Source: Nocardioides sp. T2.26MG-1
GTDB lineage: Bacteria > Actinomycetota > Actinomycetes > Propionibacteriales > Nocardioidaceae
Direction of reading: 5' to 3'
NCBI RefSeq assembly: GCF_950101795.1
Contig: NZ_CATNLZ010000036.1
Span: 62,001-126,000, forward strand
Length of the DNA: 64,000 nucleotides
Part shown: in pieces, positions 8,879 to 16,558 of the stretch
How the letters are laid out: each line of letters begins with the position of its first letter
Position numbering within the stretch: the first letter of the stretch is position 1
Made by a program: the position numbers and the translations under genes
Notes under the pieces: model-generated
The model's input: only the letters and a program-made list of their open reading frames with translations
What the model was told of the DNA's origin: nothing
The model's database searches: none

Positions 8879-9579
8879 TCTTCCAGGACGCCGGCCTCGT
8901 CGACTACGTCGCAGCGTGGGACCTCCAGCGCGAGGTCCACGCCCGGGTCGCGGACGGCGCGCAGCCGGACACCGTGCTGCTGCTCGAGCACCCGCCGGTG
9001 TTCACCGCCGGCAAGCGCACCGAGCCGCACGAGCGGCCGGCCGACCCCGGCGGGGCGCCGGTGATCGACGTCGACCGCGGCGGCAAGATCACGTTCCACG
9101 GGCCGGGCCAGCTGGTCGGCTACCCGATCGTGACGCTGCCCGACCACGTCAAGGTCGTCGACTACGTCCGCCGGGTCGAGGAGGCGCTGATCCACGTGTG
9201 CACCGACCTCGGTGTCACCACCGCGCGCGTGCCGGGCCGCAGCGGGGTCTGGCTGAAGGCCGACGAGCGCGGGCCGGAGCGCAAGATCGCCGCGATCGGC
9301 ATCCGGGTGAGCCGCGGTGTGACCATGCACGGGTTCGCCCTCAACTGCGACGTCGACCTGGGCTGGTACGACCGGTTCGTGCCGTGCGGCATCGCCGACG
9401 CCGGCGTGACGTCGCTGAGCCGCGAGCTCGATCGCGACGTGACCGTCGCCGAGGTCACCCCGCTGGTCGAGCGGCACCTGAGCGACTACCTCGCGTGGGC
9501 GCCGTACGACCCGACGCCGGACTACGAGGCGCGCCCCGAGCCGGGCCGGCACCCGCGGATCGAGATCCTCACGCCGTAG
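8875..9579 (+). CDS. lipB: Octanoyl-[acyl-carrier-protein]:protein N-octanoyltransferase LipB
   Basis: This enzyme transfers the octanoyl group from acyl carrier protein to lipoyl domains, the first step of lipoate synthesis in the cytoplasm. The 234-residue protein carries EHPPVFTAGKR, the RGGKITFHGPGQLVGYPI signature, the conserved lysine in RKIAAIGI, and the catalytic cysteine in PCGIADAGVTSL. The start GTG at 8875 overlaps the hydrolase stop codon. lipA, which inserts the sulphur atoms, follows 2 kb downstream with a two-gene ABC exporter in between. Confidence 0.97.
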   Translation: MIFQDAGLVDYVAAWDLQREVHARVADGAQPDTVLLLEHPPVFTAGKRTEPHERPADPGGAPVIDVDRGGKITFHGPGQLVGYPIVTLPDHVKVVDYVRRVEEALIHVCTDLGVTTARVPGRSGVWLKADERGPERKIAAIGIRVSRGVTMHGFALNCDVDLGWYDRFVPCGIADAGVTSLSRELDRDVTVAEVTPLVERHLSDYLAWAPYDPTPDYEARPEPGRHPRIEILTP

Positions 9580-9670
9580 GCCGGCTCGGCGCGTCCCTTC
9601 CCCGGCGCAACCCGATCCCTGCTTGGATCGTCGGACACCGCACATGGCAACGACGACTCGGGGGGTCGGC

Positions 9671-10582
9671 ATGAGCGAGCTGGTGATCGAGGCCACGGGC
9701 CTGCGCAAGGAGTTCCGCACCAGACGGGGGCTGCGGGTCGCCGTCCACGACCTGGACCTCGCGGTCCCGCGCGGTGGCGTGCACGGGTTCCTGGGACCGA
9801 ACGGGTCGGGCAAGACCACGACCATCCGGATGCTGCTGGGCCTCGCCCGCGCGAGCGCGGGCAGCATGCGGCTCTTCGGCGAGGAGGTCCCCCGCCGGCT
9901 GCCGGCCGTGATCGTCCGGATCGGCGCGGTGGTGGAGAGCCCGAAGTTCTCGCCGAACTTCTCCGGGCGGCAGAACCTCACCTTGCTGGCCCGTTCCATC
10001 GAGGTGCCGAGCTCGCGGGTGGGCGCCGCGGTCGAGACCGTGGGTCTCACCGGCCGCGACCAGGACCGCTACAAGTCGTACTCGCTCGGCATGAAGCAGC
10101 GGCTCGCGATCGCGGCCACCCTGCTCAAGGACCCGGACCTGCTGATCCTCGACGAGCCCACCAACGGCCTCGACCCGGCCGGCATCCGCGAGATCCGCGA
10201 CACGATCCGCGACCTCGGCGAGTCCGGGGTCACGGTGCTGCTGAGCTCGCACATCCTCGCCGAGGTGCAACAGGTGTGCACCTCCGCGACGATCATCGGC
10301 CAGGGCCGGCTGCTGGCCAGCGGCAAGGTCGACGACCTGGTCGGCGCGAGCACGGCGTACCGCGTCGGCGCACCCGACCCCGACGCCGCGGCCCGCGTGC
10401 TCGCCGGCGCCGGGTTCACCGTCAGCGACGGGCTGGTGGTCGACACCGACCGGCCGGCCGCGGTCACCGAGGCCCTGGGCGCGGCCGGGATCTGGCTCAC
10501 CGAGCTCTCGCCCGTACGCCGCGACCTCGAGGCGGCGTTCCTCGAGCTCACCTCCGGCACCGAGCTCGGCGGCGACCAGTGA
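9671..10582 (+). CDS. ABC transporter ATP-binding protein
   Basis: A 303-residue ATPase of the CcmA/DrrA drug- and lipid-export type. It shows Walker A GPNGSGKTT (Lys about 42), the signature YSLGMKQRLAIA (SLGMK replaces the classic SGGQ) and Walker B LLILDEPTNGLD. The C-terminal domain of about 80 residues is common in this group. I chose the ATG at 9671, which follows a G-rich stretch and begins directly with the domain; an in-frame start at 9623 is possible. The stop codon overlaps the start of the permease gene by four bases, so they form one exporter. Confidence 0.92.
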   Translation: MSELVIEATGLRKEFRTRRGLRVAVHDLDLAVPRGGVHGFLGPNGSGKTTTIRMLLGLARASAGSMRLFGEEVPRRLPAVIVRIGAVVESPKFSPNFSGRQNLTLLARSIEVPSSRVGAAVETVGLTGRDQDRYKSYSLGMKQRLAIAATLLKDPDLLILDEPTNGLDPAGIREIRDTIRDLGESGVTVLLSSHILAEVQQVCTSATIIGQGRLLASGKVDDLVGASTAYRVGAPDPDAAARVLAGAGFTVSDGLVVDTDRPAAVTEALGAAGIWLTELSPVRRDLEAAFLELTSGTELGGDQ

Positions 10583-11553
10583 GCGCCCGGCTGCTGCGCA
10601 TCGAGCTGACCCGGCTGCGCTGGCGACGGGCCGTGCTGCTCCTGCTGCTGCTCGCCGTCGCCATCCCGGCGTTCATCGGCGCGGCGCAGGCGTGGTCGAC
10701 CCGGCCGGTCTCCGAGAGCGAGATCGCGCAGGTCGTCCAGGACCAGTCCCGCGAGATCGACCACTGCGTCGCACATCCCCGCCGCTACCTCGGCGACCGG
10801 CACGGCACCGAGCAGCAGTGCACCGACCTGATCGTCGGCTGGTACACCGGCCGCAGTCAGCTCAGCCTCGCCGAGCAGCGCGACGGCGGCGCCGGGATGG
10901 CCGTGGTGGCCGTGCTGACCGCGCTGCTCCTGCTCGCCGGCACCACGTTCGTCGGCCACGACTGGAACAGCGGCTCGATGAGCAACCAACTGCTGTTCGA
11001 GCCTCGGCGGCTGCGAGTGTGGGGCGCCAAGGCCCTCGCGGTCACGGCCGTGGCGCTGGTGACCGCCGCCGTGGTGAGCACGGCGTACTGGCTCGCGATG
11101 TGGGCGACCATGCATGCCCGCGACCTGCCGATCCGCGACGGCGGCCTCACCGACTCGCTGGCCTACGGGCTGCGGGGGGCGGCGTTCGCGGCCGCCGCGG
11201 CCTTGGGTGGCTACGCCCTGACCATTCTGCTGCGCAGCACGGTCGCCACCGTCGGGGTGCTGTTCGCGGTCTCGGTCGCCGGCGGCGTGATCGTCGCCGT
11301 CCTGGGCCTCAGCGAGCACTGGCAGCCGCAGAAGAACGTGGCCGCGATCGTGAAGGACGGCACGACGTACTGGGTCGAGCCACCGCCCTCCTGCTTCGCC
11401 GAGAACCAGACCGGGCCGCCGCCGCAGCCGGGCTCGGAGTGCTCCGGCGAGCGCGTGCTGTCCCTGTGGGACGGCGCGGCCTACTACGGCGCGGCCCTGG
11501 TGGTCACGTCCGGTGCCTCGCTGGTCTCCTTCCGGCGGCGCGACGTGCCCTGA
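10579..11553 (+). CDS. ABC transporter permease (ABC-2 type)
   Basis: A 324-residue membrane protein that starts with GTG overlapping the ATPase stop codon. About six hydrophobic segments are visible: residues 17-36, about 110-130, 155-180, 200-222, 228-248 and near the C terminus. A large external loop after the first helix contains two cysteines (DHCVAHP and QQCTDL). The SGSMSNQLLFEPRRLRVWGAK segment is the usual cytoplasmic coupling region. The exported substrate is unknown. Confidence 0.88.
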   Translation: MSARLLRIELTRLRWRRAVLLLLLLAVAIPAFIGAAQAWSTRPVSESEIAQVVQDQSREIDHCVAHPRRYLGDRHGTEQQCTDLIVGWYTGRSQLSLAEQRDGGAGMAVVAVLTALLLLAGTTFVGHDWNSGSMSNQLLFEPRRLRVWGAKALAVTAVALVTAAVVSTAYWLAMWATMHARDLPIRDGGLTDSLAYGLRGAAFAAAAALGGYALTILLRSTVATVGVLFAVSVAGGVIVAVLGLSEHWQPQKNVAAIVKDGTTYWVEPPPSCFAENQTGPPPQPGSECSGERVLSLWDGAAYYGAALVVTSGASLVSFRRRDVP

Positions 11554-11587
11554 GCCCGGCTGGGGGGCCCGCGTACAGTTGGCCGAC

Positions 11588-12529
11588 GTGACGCAAGCAC
11601 CTGCACCAGAAGGTCGCAAGCTCCTCCGGCTCGAGGTGCGCAACGCCGAGACCCCGATCGAGCGCAAGCCGGAGTGGATCAAGACCCGGGCCAAGATGGG
11701 GCCCGAGTACAAACACCTCCAGAGCCTGGTGAAGTCCGAAGGACTCCACACCGTGTGCCAGGAGGCCGGCTGCCCCAACATCTTCGAGTGCTGGGAGGAC
11801 CGCGAGGCGACGTTCCTCATCGGCGGCGACCAGTGCACCCGGCGCTGCGACTTCTGCCAGATCGACACCGGCAAGCCGCAGGCGCTCGACCGGGACGAGC
11901 CGCGCCGGGTCGCGGAGTCCGTGCAGACCATGGGCCTGCGGTACGCCACGATCACCGGTGTCGCGCGTGACGACCTCGAGGACGGCGGCGCCTGGCTGTA
12001 CGCCGAGACGGTGCGTGCCATCCACGAGCTCAACCCGGACACCGGGGTCGAGAACCTCATCCCCGACTTCAACGGCAAGCCCGACCTGCTGCGCGAGGTG
12101 TTCGAGTCGCGCCCCGAGGTGCTCGCCCACAACGTCGAGACCGTGCCGCGCATCTTCAAGCGGATCCGGCCGGCGTTCCGCTACGACCGCTCGCTCGACG
12201 TGCTCACCCAGGCCCGCGACTTCGGGCTGGTGACCAAGTCCAACCTGATCCTCGGCATGGGCGAGACCCGCGAGGAGGTCTCGCAGGCGCTGCGCGACCT
12301 GCACGCCGCCGGGTGCGAGCTGGTCACGATCACGCAGTACCTCCGCCCCTCGGTGCGGCACCACCCGGTCGAGCGCTGGGTCAAGCCGGAGGAGTTCGTG
12401 GAGCTCAAGGAGGAGGCCGACCAGATCGGGTTCTCCGGCGTGCTCTCCGGACCGCTCGTCCGTTCGTCCTACCGAGCCGGTCGGCTGTACCGTCAGGCTG
12501 TGGACGCCCGCGAGGGCGTCACCGCCTGA
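11588..12529 (+). CDS. lipA: Lipoyl synthase LipA
   Basis: A radical-SAM enzyme that inserts two sulphur atoms into protein-bound octanoyl groups. The 313-residue protein has the radical-SAM cluster motif CTRRCDFCQ and the auxiliary-cluster cysteines in CQEAGCPNIFEC. The terminal VRSSYRAG supplies the serine ligand to the auxiliary cluster. The GTG at 11588 is the first plausible start and the length is normal for the family. It acts downstream of LipB. Confidence 0.97.
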   Translation: MTQAPAPEGRKLLRLEVRNAETPIERKPEWIKTRAKMGPEYKHLQSLVKSEGLHTVCQEAGCPNIFECWEDREATFLIGGDQCTRRCDFCQIDTGKPQALDRDEPRRVAESVQTMGLRYATITGVARDDLEDGGAWLYAETVRAIHELNPDTGVENLIPDFNGKPDLLREVFESRPEVLAHNVETVPRIFKRIRPAFRYDRSLDVLTQARDFGLVTKSNLILGMGETREEVSQALRDLHAAGCELVTITQYLRPSVRHHPVERWVKPEEFVELKEEADQIGFSGVLSGPLVRSSYRAGRLYRQAVDAREGVTA

Positions 12530-12564
12530 TCCCAACCGTTCGACTCGAAGAGGCAACCAGCACG

Positions 12565-13281
12565 ATGGCGAAGGACCCCAAGCCCGTCGACCCCGACAAG
12601 ATGAGCCGGCGCGCGCAGTTCGTCGAGACCTATCGCATGGCGAAGAAGTCCGACTCTCGCCTCAACCTCTGGATCCTCGGCTCGCTGCTCGTCGGCGGCG
12701 TCATCGGGTTCGTGGTCTTCTGGATCCTCCCCGGAGAGGGCGTGCTCGGCATCGTGCTCTCGGTGATCGGCGCGCTGCTGGTCGGCACGATGCTGGCGAT
12801 GATCGTCTTCGGCCGCCGCGCCCAGCGCGCGGCGTACGCCCAGATGGAGGGCCAGCCGGGCGCCGCGGCGGCCGCGCTCCGGATGCTGCGCCGCGGGTGG
12901 AAGTCCGACCCGGTCATCGCGTTCACCAAGCAGCAGGACGTCGTCCACCGGGTGATCGGCCCTCCGGGCATCGTGCTGGTCGGCGAGGGCAACCCGCACC
13001 GGCTGCGCCAGCTGATGACCGCCGAGCGGCGCAAGCACGAGCGGGTCGCCTCCGAGGTGCCGATCCACGAGGTCGTGTGCGGCAACGGCGAGGGTCAGGT
13101 CCCGCTGTCGAAGCTGGTCAAGCACGTGCAGAAGCTCGGCCGCTCGGTCAAGCCCGCCGAGATGACCGACATCCTCAACCGGCTCAAGGCGCTGGACGCC
13201 AACCGGTCGAGCATCCCGCTGCCCAAGGGCCCGGTCCCGACCAGCATGAAGGGCATGCGCGGCCAGATGCGCGGCCGCTAG
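12565..13281 (+). CDS. DUF4191 family membrane protein
   Basis: A 238-residue protein typical of actinobacteria, where it commonly follows lipA. Two membrane helices lie near residues 32-52 and 57-78 (LWILGSLLVGGVIGFVVF; VLGIVLSVIGALLVGTMLAM). The remaining about 155 residues are cytoplasmic and basic, with VHRVIGPPGIVLVGEG and a basic C-terminal tail rich in Gly, Met and Arg. The function is unknown. It starts 35 bases after the lipA stop and is probably cotranscribed. Confidence 0.88.
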   Translation: MAKDPKPVDPDKMSRRAQFVETYRMAKKSDSRLNLWILGSLLVGGVIGFVVFWILPGEGVLGIVLSVIGALLVGTMLAMIVFGRRAQRAAYAQMEGQPGAAAAALRMLRRGWKSDPVIAFTKQQDVVHRVIGPPGIVLVGEGNPHRLRQLMTAERRKHERVASEVPIHEVVCGNGEGQVPLSKLVKHVQKLGRSVKPAEMTDILNRLKALDANRSSIPLPKGPVPTSMKGMRGQMRGR

Positions 13282-13307
13282 CGGGGACGCGCCAGCGGAC
13301 CCGCTGA

Positions 13308-13367
13308 TGGTGGTCGAGCGAGCCGCGCGGCTGAGGAACGAAGCCGCGACCGGCGTGTCGAGACCCA
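13308..13367. repeat. Intergenic interspersed repeat with inverted ends
   Basis: The segment begins TGGTGGTCGAGCGAGCC and ends GTGTCGAGACCCA, so its ends are an imperfect inverted repeat around CGCGGCTGAGGAACGAAGCCGCG. It looks like the GGTCTCGA...TCGACCACC intergenic repeats that I recall from Nocardioides and related genomes. It sits between two convergent genes and may act as a bidirectional terminator. Only one copy is visible here. Confidence 0.5.
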
Positions 13368-13385
13368 GTCGTATCGCGAGCTGGT

Positions 13386-14258
13386 TCAGACAGTCGGCGA
13401 CGGGTGCGTCATGGCGCCCAGGTCCGGCATGTCGGTGATCTGCCCGGCCGGCGGCGCCTCGATCGAGACGTCCTTGCCCCAGTCCTCGACGGTCATCTCG
13501 ACGCTGGCGGTCATGCCTTGGATCGGCAGCTCCATCGTGGTCTGCACCATCCGGTGCTCCTCGTCGAGCCACAGGTCGTAGCTGACGCTGTCCGGCAGCT
13601 GTCCCAGGGCGCCCTTCGGGGCGTTCATCGCCTTGCCGAGCGCAGCGGCGTCGACGGTCAGCTCGTAGTGGTCGAGTGAGCGCCCGTCGACGTCCTCCTC
13701 GCCGGCGTACGTGACGGAGTCGATGGCCGGCTCGAGCCGCTGCATCATCGCGGTCGGATCCATCTGGTCGAGCATCGGTCCCAGGTCGCCGAGCGGGCTC
13801 GACGAGTCGGCAGGGTCCAGCTTCCAGAACTTGCCCCCGGTCAGCTCGCCCATCGACATGTAGAAGACGCCGTCGACGAAGCGCAGGTCGGCGGGCTGGT
13901 CGCCCATCGGCATCGACGTCGGCATGGCCAGCGTCATCGCCATCGCGACCGGGTCGGCGGTGTAGTCGACGTCGCCCTCCGCGGTCATCTCGCCGAGCTG
14001 GCCCATCGTGGTCGTCATCGTCATGTGCGCGGTCGTGGACGCCTCCATGCCGTCGACGACGATGCCGATGAACTCGTCCGGGTCGACCTCGTCACCGGTC
14101 TTCAGGCCGGTGAGGACGGCCGCGCCGGCGAGGGATTCGGCGGCCGGGTCCTTGGCCGTGGTCTCGCCGCCGTCACCACAGGCGGCGAGCCCGGTGAGCA
14201 GCAGCGGGGCGACGGCGAGCGCAGCGAGGTTGCGGCGTACGGCGGTCAGACGGGTCAC
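13386..14258 (-). CDS. LppX/LprG-like lipoprotein
   Basis: A 290-residue exported lipoprotein. The start GTG at 14258 has GGAGAGG upstream; an in-frame start 13 codons earlier lacks this. The signal (VRRNLAALAVAPLLLTG) ends in the lipobox LAAC. The mature part matches the LolA-like fold of the actinobacterial LppX_LprAFG family, with many Met/Thr residues and the end pattern YDLWLDEEHRMVQTTMEL. Relatives bind or carry lipids across the periplasm. It is a monocistronic unit, convergent with the DUF4191 gene. Confidence 0.82.
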   Translation of the reverse strand: MTRLTAVRRNLAALAVAPLLLTGLAACGDGGETTAKDPAAESLAGAAVLTGLKTGDEVDPDEFIGIVVDGMEASTTAHMTMTTTMGQLGEMTAEGDVDYTADPVAMAMTLAMPTSMPMGDQPADLRFVDGVFYMSMGELTGGKFWKLDPADSSSPLGDLGPMLDQMDPTAMMQRLEPAIDSVTYAGEEDVDGRSLDHYELTVDAAALGKAMNAPKGALGQLPDSVSYDLWLDEEHRMVQTTMELPIQGMTASVEMTVEDWGKDVSIEAPPAGQITDMPDLGAMTHPSPTV

Positions 14259-14329
14259 GGCTGGGCCTCTCCGAGAGCGGGACGGTGCCTCCAGCATGAC
14301 CCACCGACCCCAGCTGCCGAACCTCCGGC

Positions 14330-14737
14330 TCAGGACCGGGGAGAGCGCGCGACGTCGAGGGTGACCGTCGCGGTGCCGGCGAGCACGTCGTGCAGGCCGC
14401 GCCGGTCAGGACGGAACACCAGCGGCGGGATCACCAGGGCGACCCCGATCGCCCGGGCGAAGGAGCGCAGCAGGTCGACATTGCCGCCGCCGTCCACCCG
14501 CACCACGCGCAGTCGGGTCGCGATCTTGCCGAAGGAGCCGCCCACCGTGGCGGTCAGCAGCGCCGACTCCACCACGAAGACCAGCAGCGTGTAGAAGCTC
14601 CCGGGCCCACCGGTGGTGCCGAACACCGGCACGAACAGGCTGACCACCAGGATCGAGGCGAACCAGTCGACGAGGAGCGCCAGCACCCGGCGCCCCCACG
14701 AGGCGGTCTCGAGCAGCGGCGCTGCGGGCTCAGTCAC
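14330..14737 (-). CDS. RDD family membrane protein
   Basis: A 135-residue protein with the RDD-family layout. A first helix follows GRRVLALLVDWF (the Arg...Asp pair of the family), a second is YTLLVFVVESALLTAT, then GGSFGKIATRLRVVRVDG and the C-terminal RRGLHDVLAGT, which contains the conserved histidine-aspartate. The start GTG at 14737 gives MTEPAAPLL, a natural N terminus; the frame extends further but only into the regulatory region. It is transcribed away from glnA across the GlnR box. The function of the family is not settled. Confidence 0.88.
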   Translation of the reverse strand: MTEPAAPLLETASWGRRVLALLVDWFASILVVSLFVPVFGTTGGPGSFYTLLVFVVESALLTATVGGSFGKIATRLRVVRVDGGGNVDLLRSFARAIGVALVIPPLVFRPDRRGLHDVLAGTATVTLDVARSPRS

Positions 14738-14785
14738 GACGGTCAGGGTAGGCGGGCGCCGATCCGGTCCAGTCACCGACCACCT

Positions 14786-14823
14786 GTTACACGCCGGAAA
14801 CAAACCCGATACGGTCGAGAAAC
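14786..14823. promoter_or_regulatory. Double GlnR box in the glnA promoter region
   Basis: The sequence reads GTTAC-N6-GAAAC-N6-GATAC-N6-GAAAC. This is the a-site/b-site arrangement known for the actinobacterial nitrogen regulator GlnR, with exact six-base spacers. It lies 105 bases before the glnA start and 49 bases before the divergent RDD gene. Control of glnA by nitrogen supply follows from established knowledge; control of the RDD gene is only possible. Confidence 0.85.
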
Positions 14824-14927
14824 TGGCCGTGCATACGTTGCGAGCACCGCCCGGAGCAGCGTCGCCCCGGCTCTTGCTCACAGACTTTCCGGCTGTTACC
14901 CACTGCGTTGGCAGCCAAGGAGGACGA

Positions 14928-16352
14928 ATGTTCCAGAACAGCGACGAGCTGCTCAAGTACGTCAAGGACGAGGGCGTCGAGATGATCGACATCCGCTTCT
15001 GCGACCTGCCCGGCGTCATGCAGCACTTCACGGTCCCGGTGTCGTCGTTCGACCAGTCGGTCTTCGACGACGGCCTGAACTTCGACGGGTCCTCGATCCG
15101 CGGCTTCCAGGCCATCCACGAGTCCGACATGTCGCTGTTCCCGGACCCGACGACCGCCTACCTCGACCCGTTCCGCACGGCGAAGACGCTGGTCGTCAAC
15201 TTCTTCATCCACGACCCGCTCACCGGCGAGGCCTACTCCCGCGACCCGCGCAACATCGCGCGCAAGGCGATGGCCTACCTCGCCACGACCGGCATCGGCG
15301 ACACGGCGTACTTCGCGCCCGAGGCCGAGTTCTACGTCTTCGACAACGTGCGGTTCGAGACCAAGGCCAATGCCGGCTACTACGAGATCGACTCCTCCGC
15401 CGGTGCCTGGAACACCGGCGCGGCGTTCGAGAACGACAACCGTGGCTACAAGGTCAAGTACAAGGGCGGCTACTTCCCGGTCGCGCCCACCGACCACTTC
15501 GGCGAGCTCCGCGACGAGATGGTGATCGAGCTCGAGAAGTCCGGCCTGATCGTCGAGCGCGCCCACCACGAGGTCGGCACCGCCGGCCAGGCCGAGATCA
15601 ACTACCGCTTCGACGAGCTGCTCAAGGCAGCCGACGACGTGATGAAGTTCAAGTACATCATCAAGAACGTCGCCTGGCGCAACGGCAAGACCGCGACGTT
15701 CATGCCCAAGCCGATCTTCGGCGACAACGGGTCGGGCATGCACGTGCACCAGTCGATCTGGAACGAGGGCTCGCCGCTGTTCTACGACGAGACCGGGTAC
15801 GGCGGCCTCTCGGACACCGCCCGCTGGTACATCGGCGGCCTGCTCAAGCACGCCCCGTCGCTGCTGGCGTTCACCAACCCGACGGTGAACTCCTACCACC
15901 GCCTGGTGCCGGGCTTCGAGGCCCCGATCTCGCTGGTGTACTCCCAGCGCAACCGCTCGGCCTGCGTCCGGATCCCGATCACCGGCTCGAACCCGAAGGC
16001 CAAGCGCATCGAGTTCCGCTGCCCCGACCCGTCGGCCAACCCGTACCTCGCCTTCTCGGCGCTGTTGCTGGCCGGCCTCGACGGCATCAAGAACAAGACC
16101 GAGCCCGCCGCCCCGATCGACAAGGACATCTACGAGCTCCCGCCGGACGAGATGGCCGACATCGACCAGGTGCCCACCTCGCTGGGCGCGGTGCTCGACA
16201 ACCTCGAGAGCGACCACGAGTTCCTGACCGCGGGGAACGTGTTCACCTCGGACCTGATCGAGACCTGGATCGACTACAAGCGCACCAACGAGATCCTCCC
16301 CGTCCAGCAGCGCCCGCACCCGCACGAGTTCGAGCTCTACTACGACATCTAG
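14928..16352 (+). CDS. glnA: Glutamine synthetase, type I (beta)
   Basis: This enzyme makes glutamine from glutamate, ammonia and ATP in the cytoplasm. The 474-residue protein has FDGSSIRGFQ, the metal-binding EAEFYVFD, the ATP-binding NGSGMHVHQS, the NRSACVRIP loop and the FRCPDPSANPY segment. The tyrosine in DIYELPPDE is at the place adenylylated in regulated GSI-beta enzymes. A perfect AAGGAGG ends six bases before the ATG. A GlnR box lies upstream and a strong terminator downstream, so it is a single-gene unit. Confidence 0.98.
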   Translation: MFQNSDELLKYVKDEGVEMIDIRFCDLPGVMQHFTVPVSSFDQSVFDDGLNFDGSSIRGFQAIHESDMSLFPDPTTAYLDPFRTAKTLVVNFFIHDPLTGEAYSRDPRNIARKAMAYLATTGIGDTAYFAPEAEFYVFDNVRFETKANAGYYEIDSSAGAWNTGAAFENDNRGYKVKYKGGYFPVAPTDHFGELRDEMVIELEKSGLIVERAHHEVGTAGQAEINYRFDELLKAADDVMKFKYIIKNVAWRNGKTATFMPKPIFGDNGSGMHVHQSIWNEGSPLFYDETGYGGLSDTARWYIGGLLKHAPSLLAFTNPTVNSYHRLVPGFEAPISLVYSQRNRSACVRIPITGSNPKAKRIEFRCPDPSANPYLAFSALLLAGLDGIKNKTEPAAPIDKDIYELPPDEMADIDQVPTSLGAVLDNLESDHEFLTAGNVFTSDLIETWIDYKRTNEILPVQQRPHPHEFELYYDI

Positions 16353-16394
16353 TCCCGCGTGGGTGATGCCCACCCGTCCGAGTGCCTGAAACGG

Positions 16395-16448
16395 CCCCTG
16401 ACCTGCGAAGACGCCTTCCAACGTCTTCCGGCGTCAGGGGTCGTTTTT
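16395..16448 (+). terminator. Rho-independent terminator of glnA
   Basis: CCCCTGAC and GAAGACG pair with CGTCTTC and GTCAGGGG across a short loop, with an internal mismatch between the two stem blocks. TCGTTTTTC follows directly. This is the clearest intrinsic terminator in the window. It begins 43 bases after the glnA stop codon and marks the end of the ordinary chromosomal genes. Confidence 0.9.
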
Positions 16449-16493
16449 CATTCGTCTGCGGCCCCAGTGCGGCCCACGGCCTACTCAGGCCCT

Positions 16494-16512
16494 ATACCCC
16501 ACTAGGGTGTAT
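16494..16512. promoter_or_regulatory. Dyad resembling a CsoR-type metal operator
   Basis: ATACCCC, then ACTA, then GGGTGTAT form a GC-centred dyad with TAC/GTA ends, the general look of CsoR/RcnR operators. No gene starts downstream of it in either direction: glnA ends before it and gajB ends after it. It may be a promoter stranded by insertion of the defence region. The assignment is weak. Confidence 0.3.
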
Positions 16513-16558
16513 GGCGCCGGCCAACCCTTGACCACAGCTCGACGCGGTGCACTGCCAT

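Noticed and set aside
14787..16421. Minus-strand frame of 544 codons over glnA
   Set aside because: Shadow of glutamine synthetase, which has all catalytic motifs on the plus strand.
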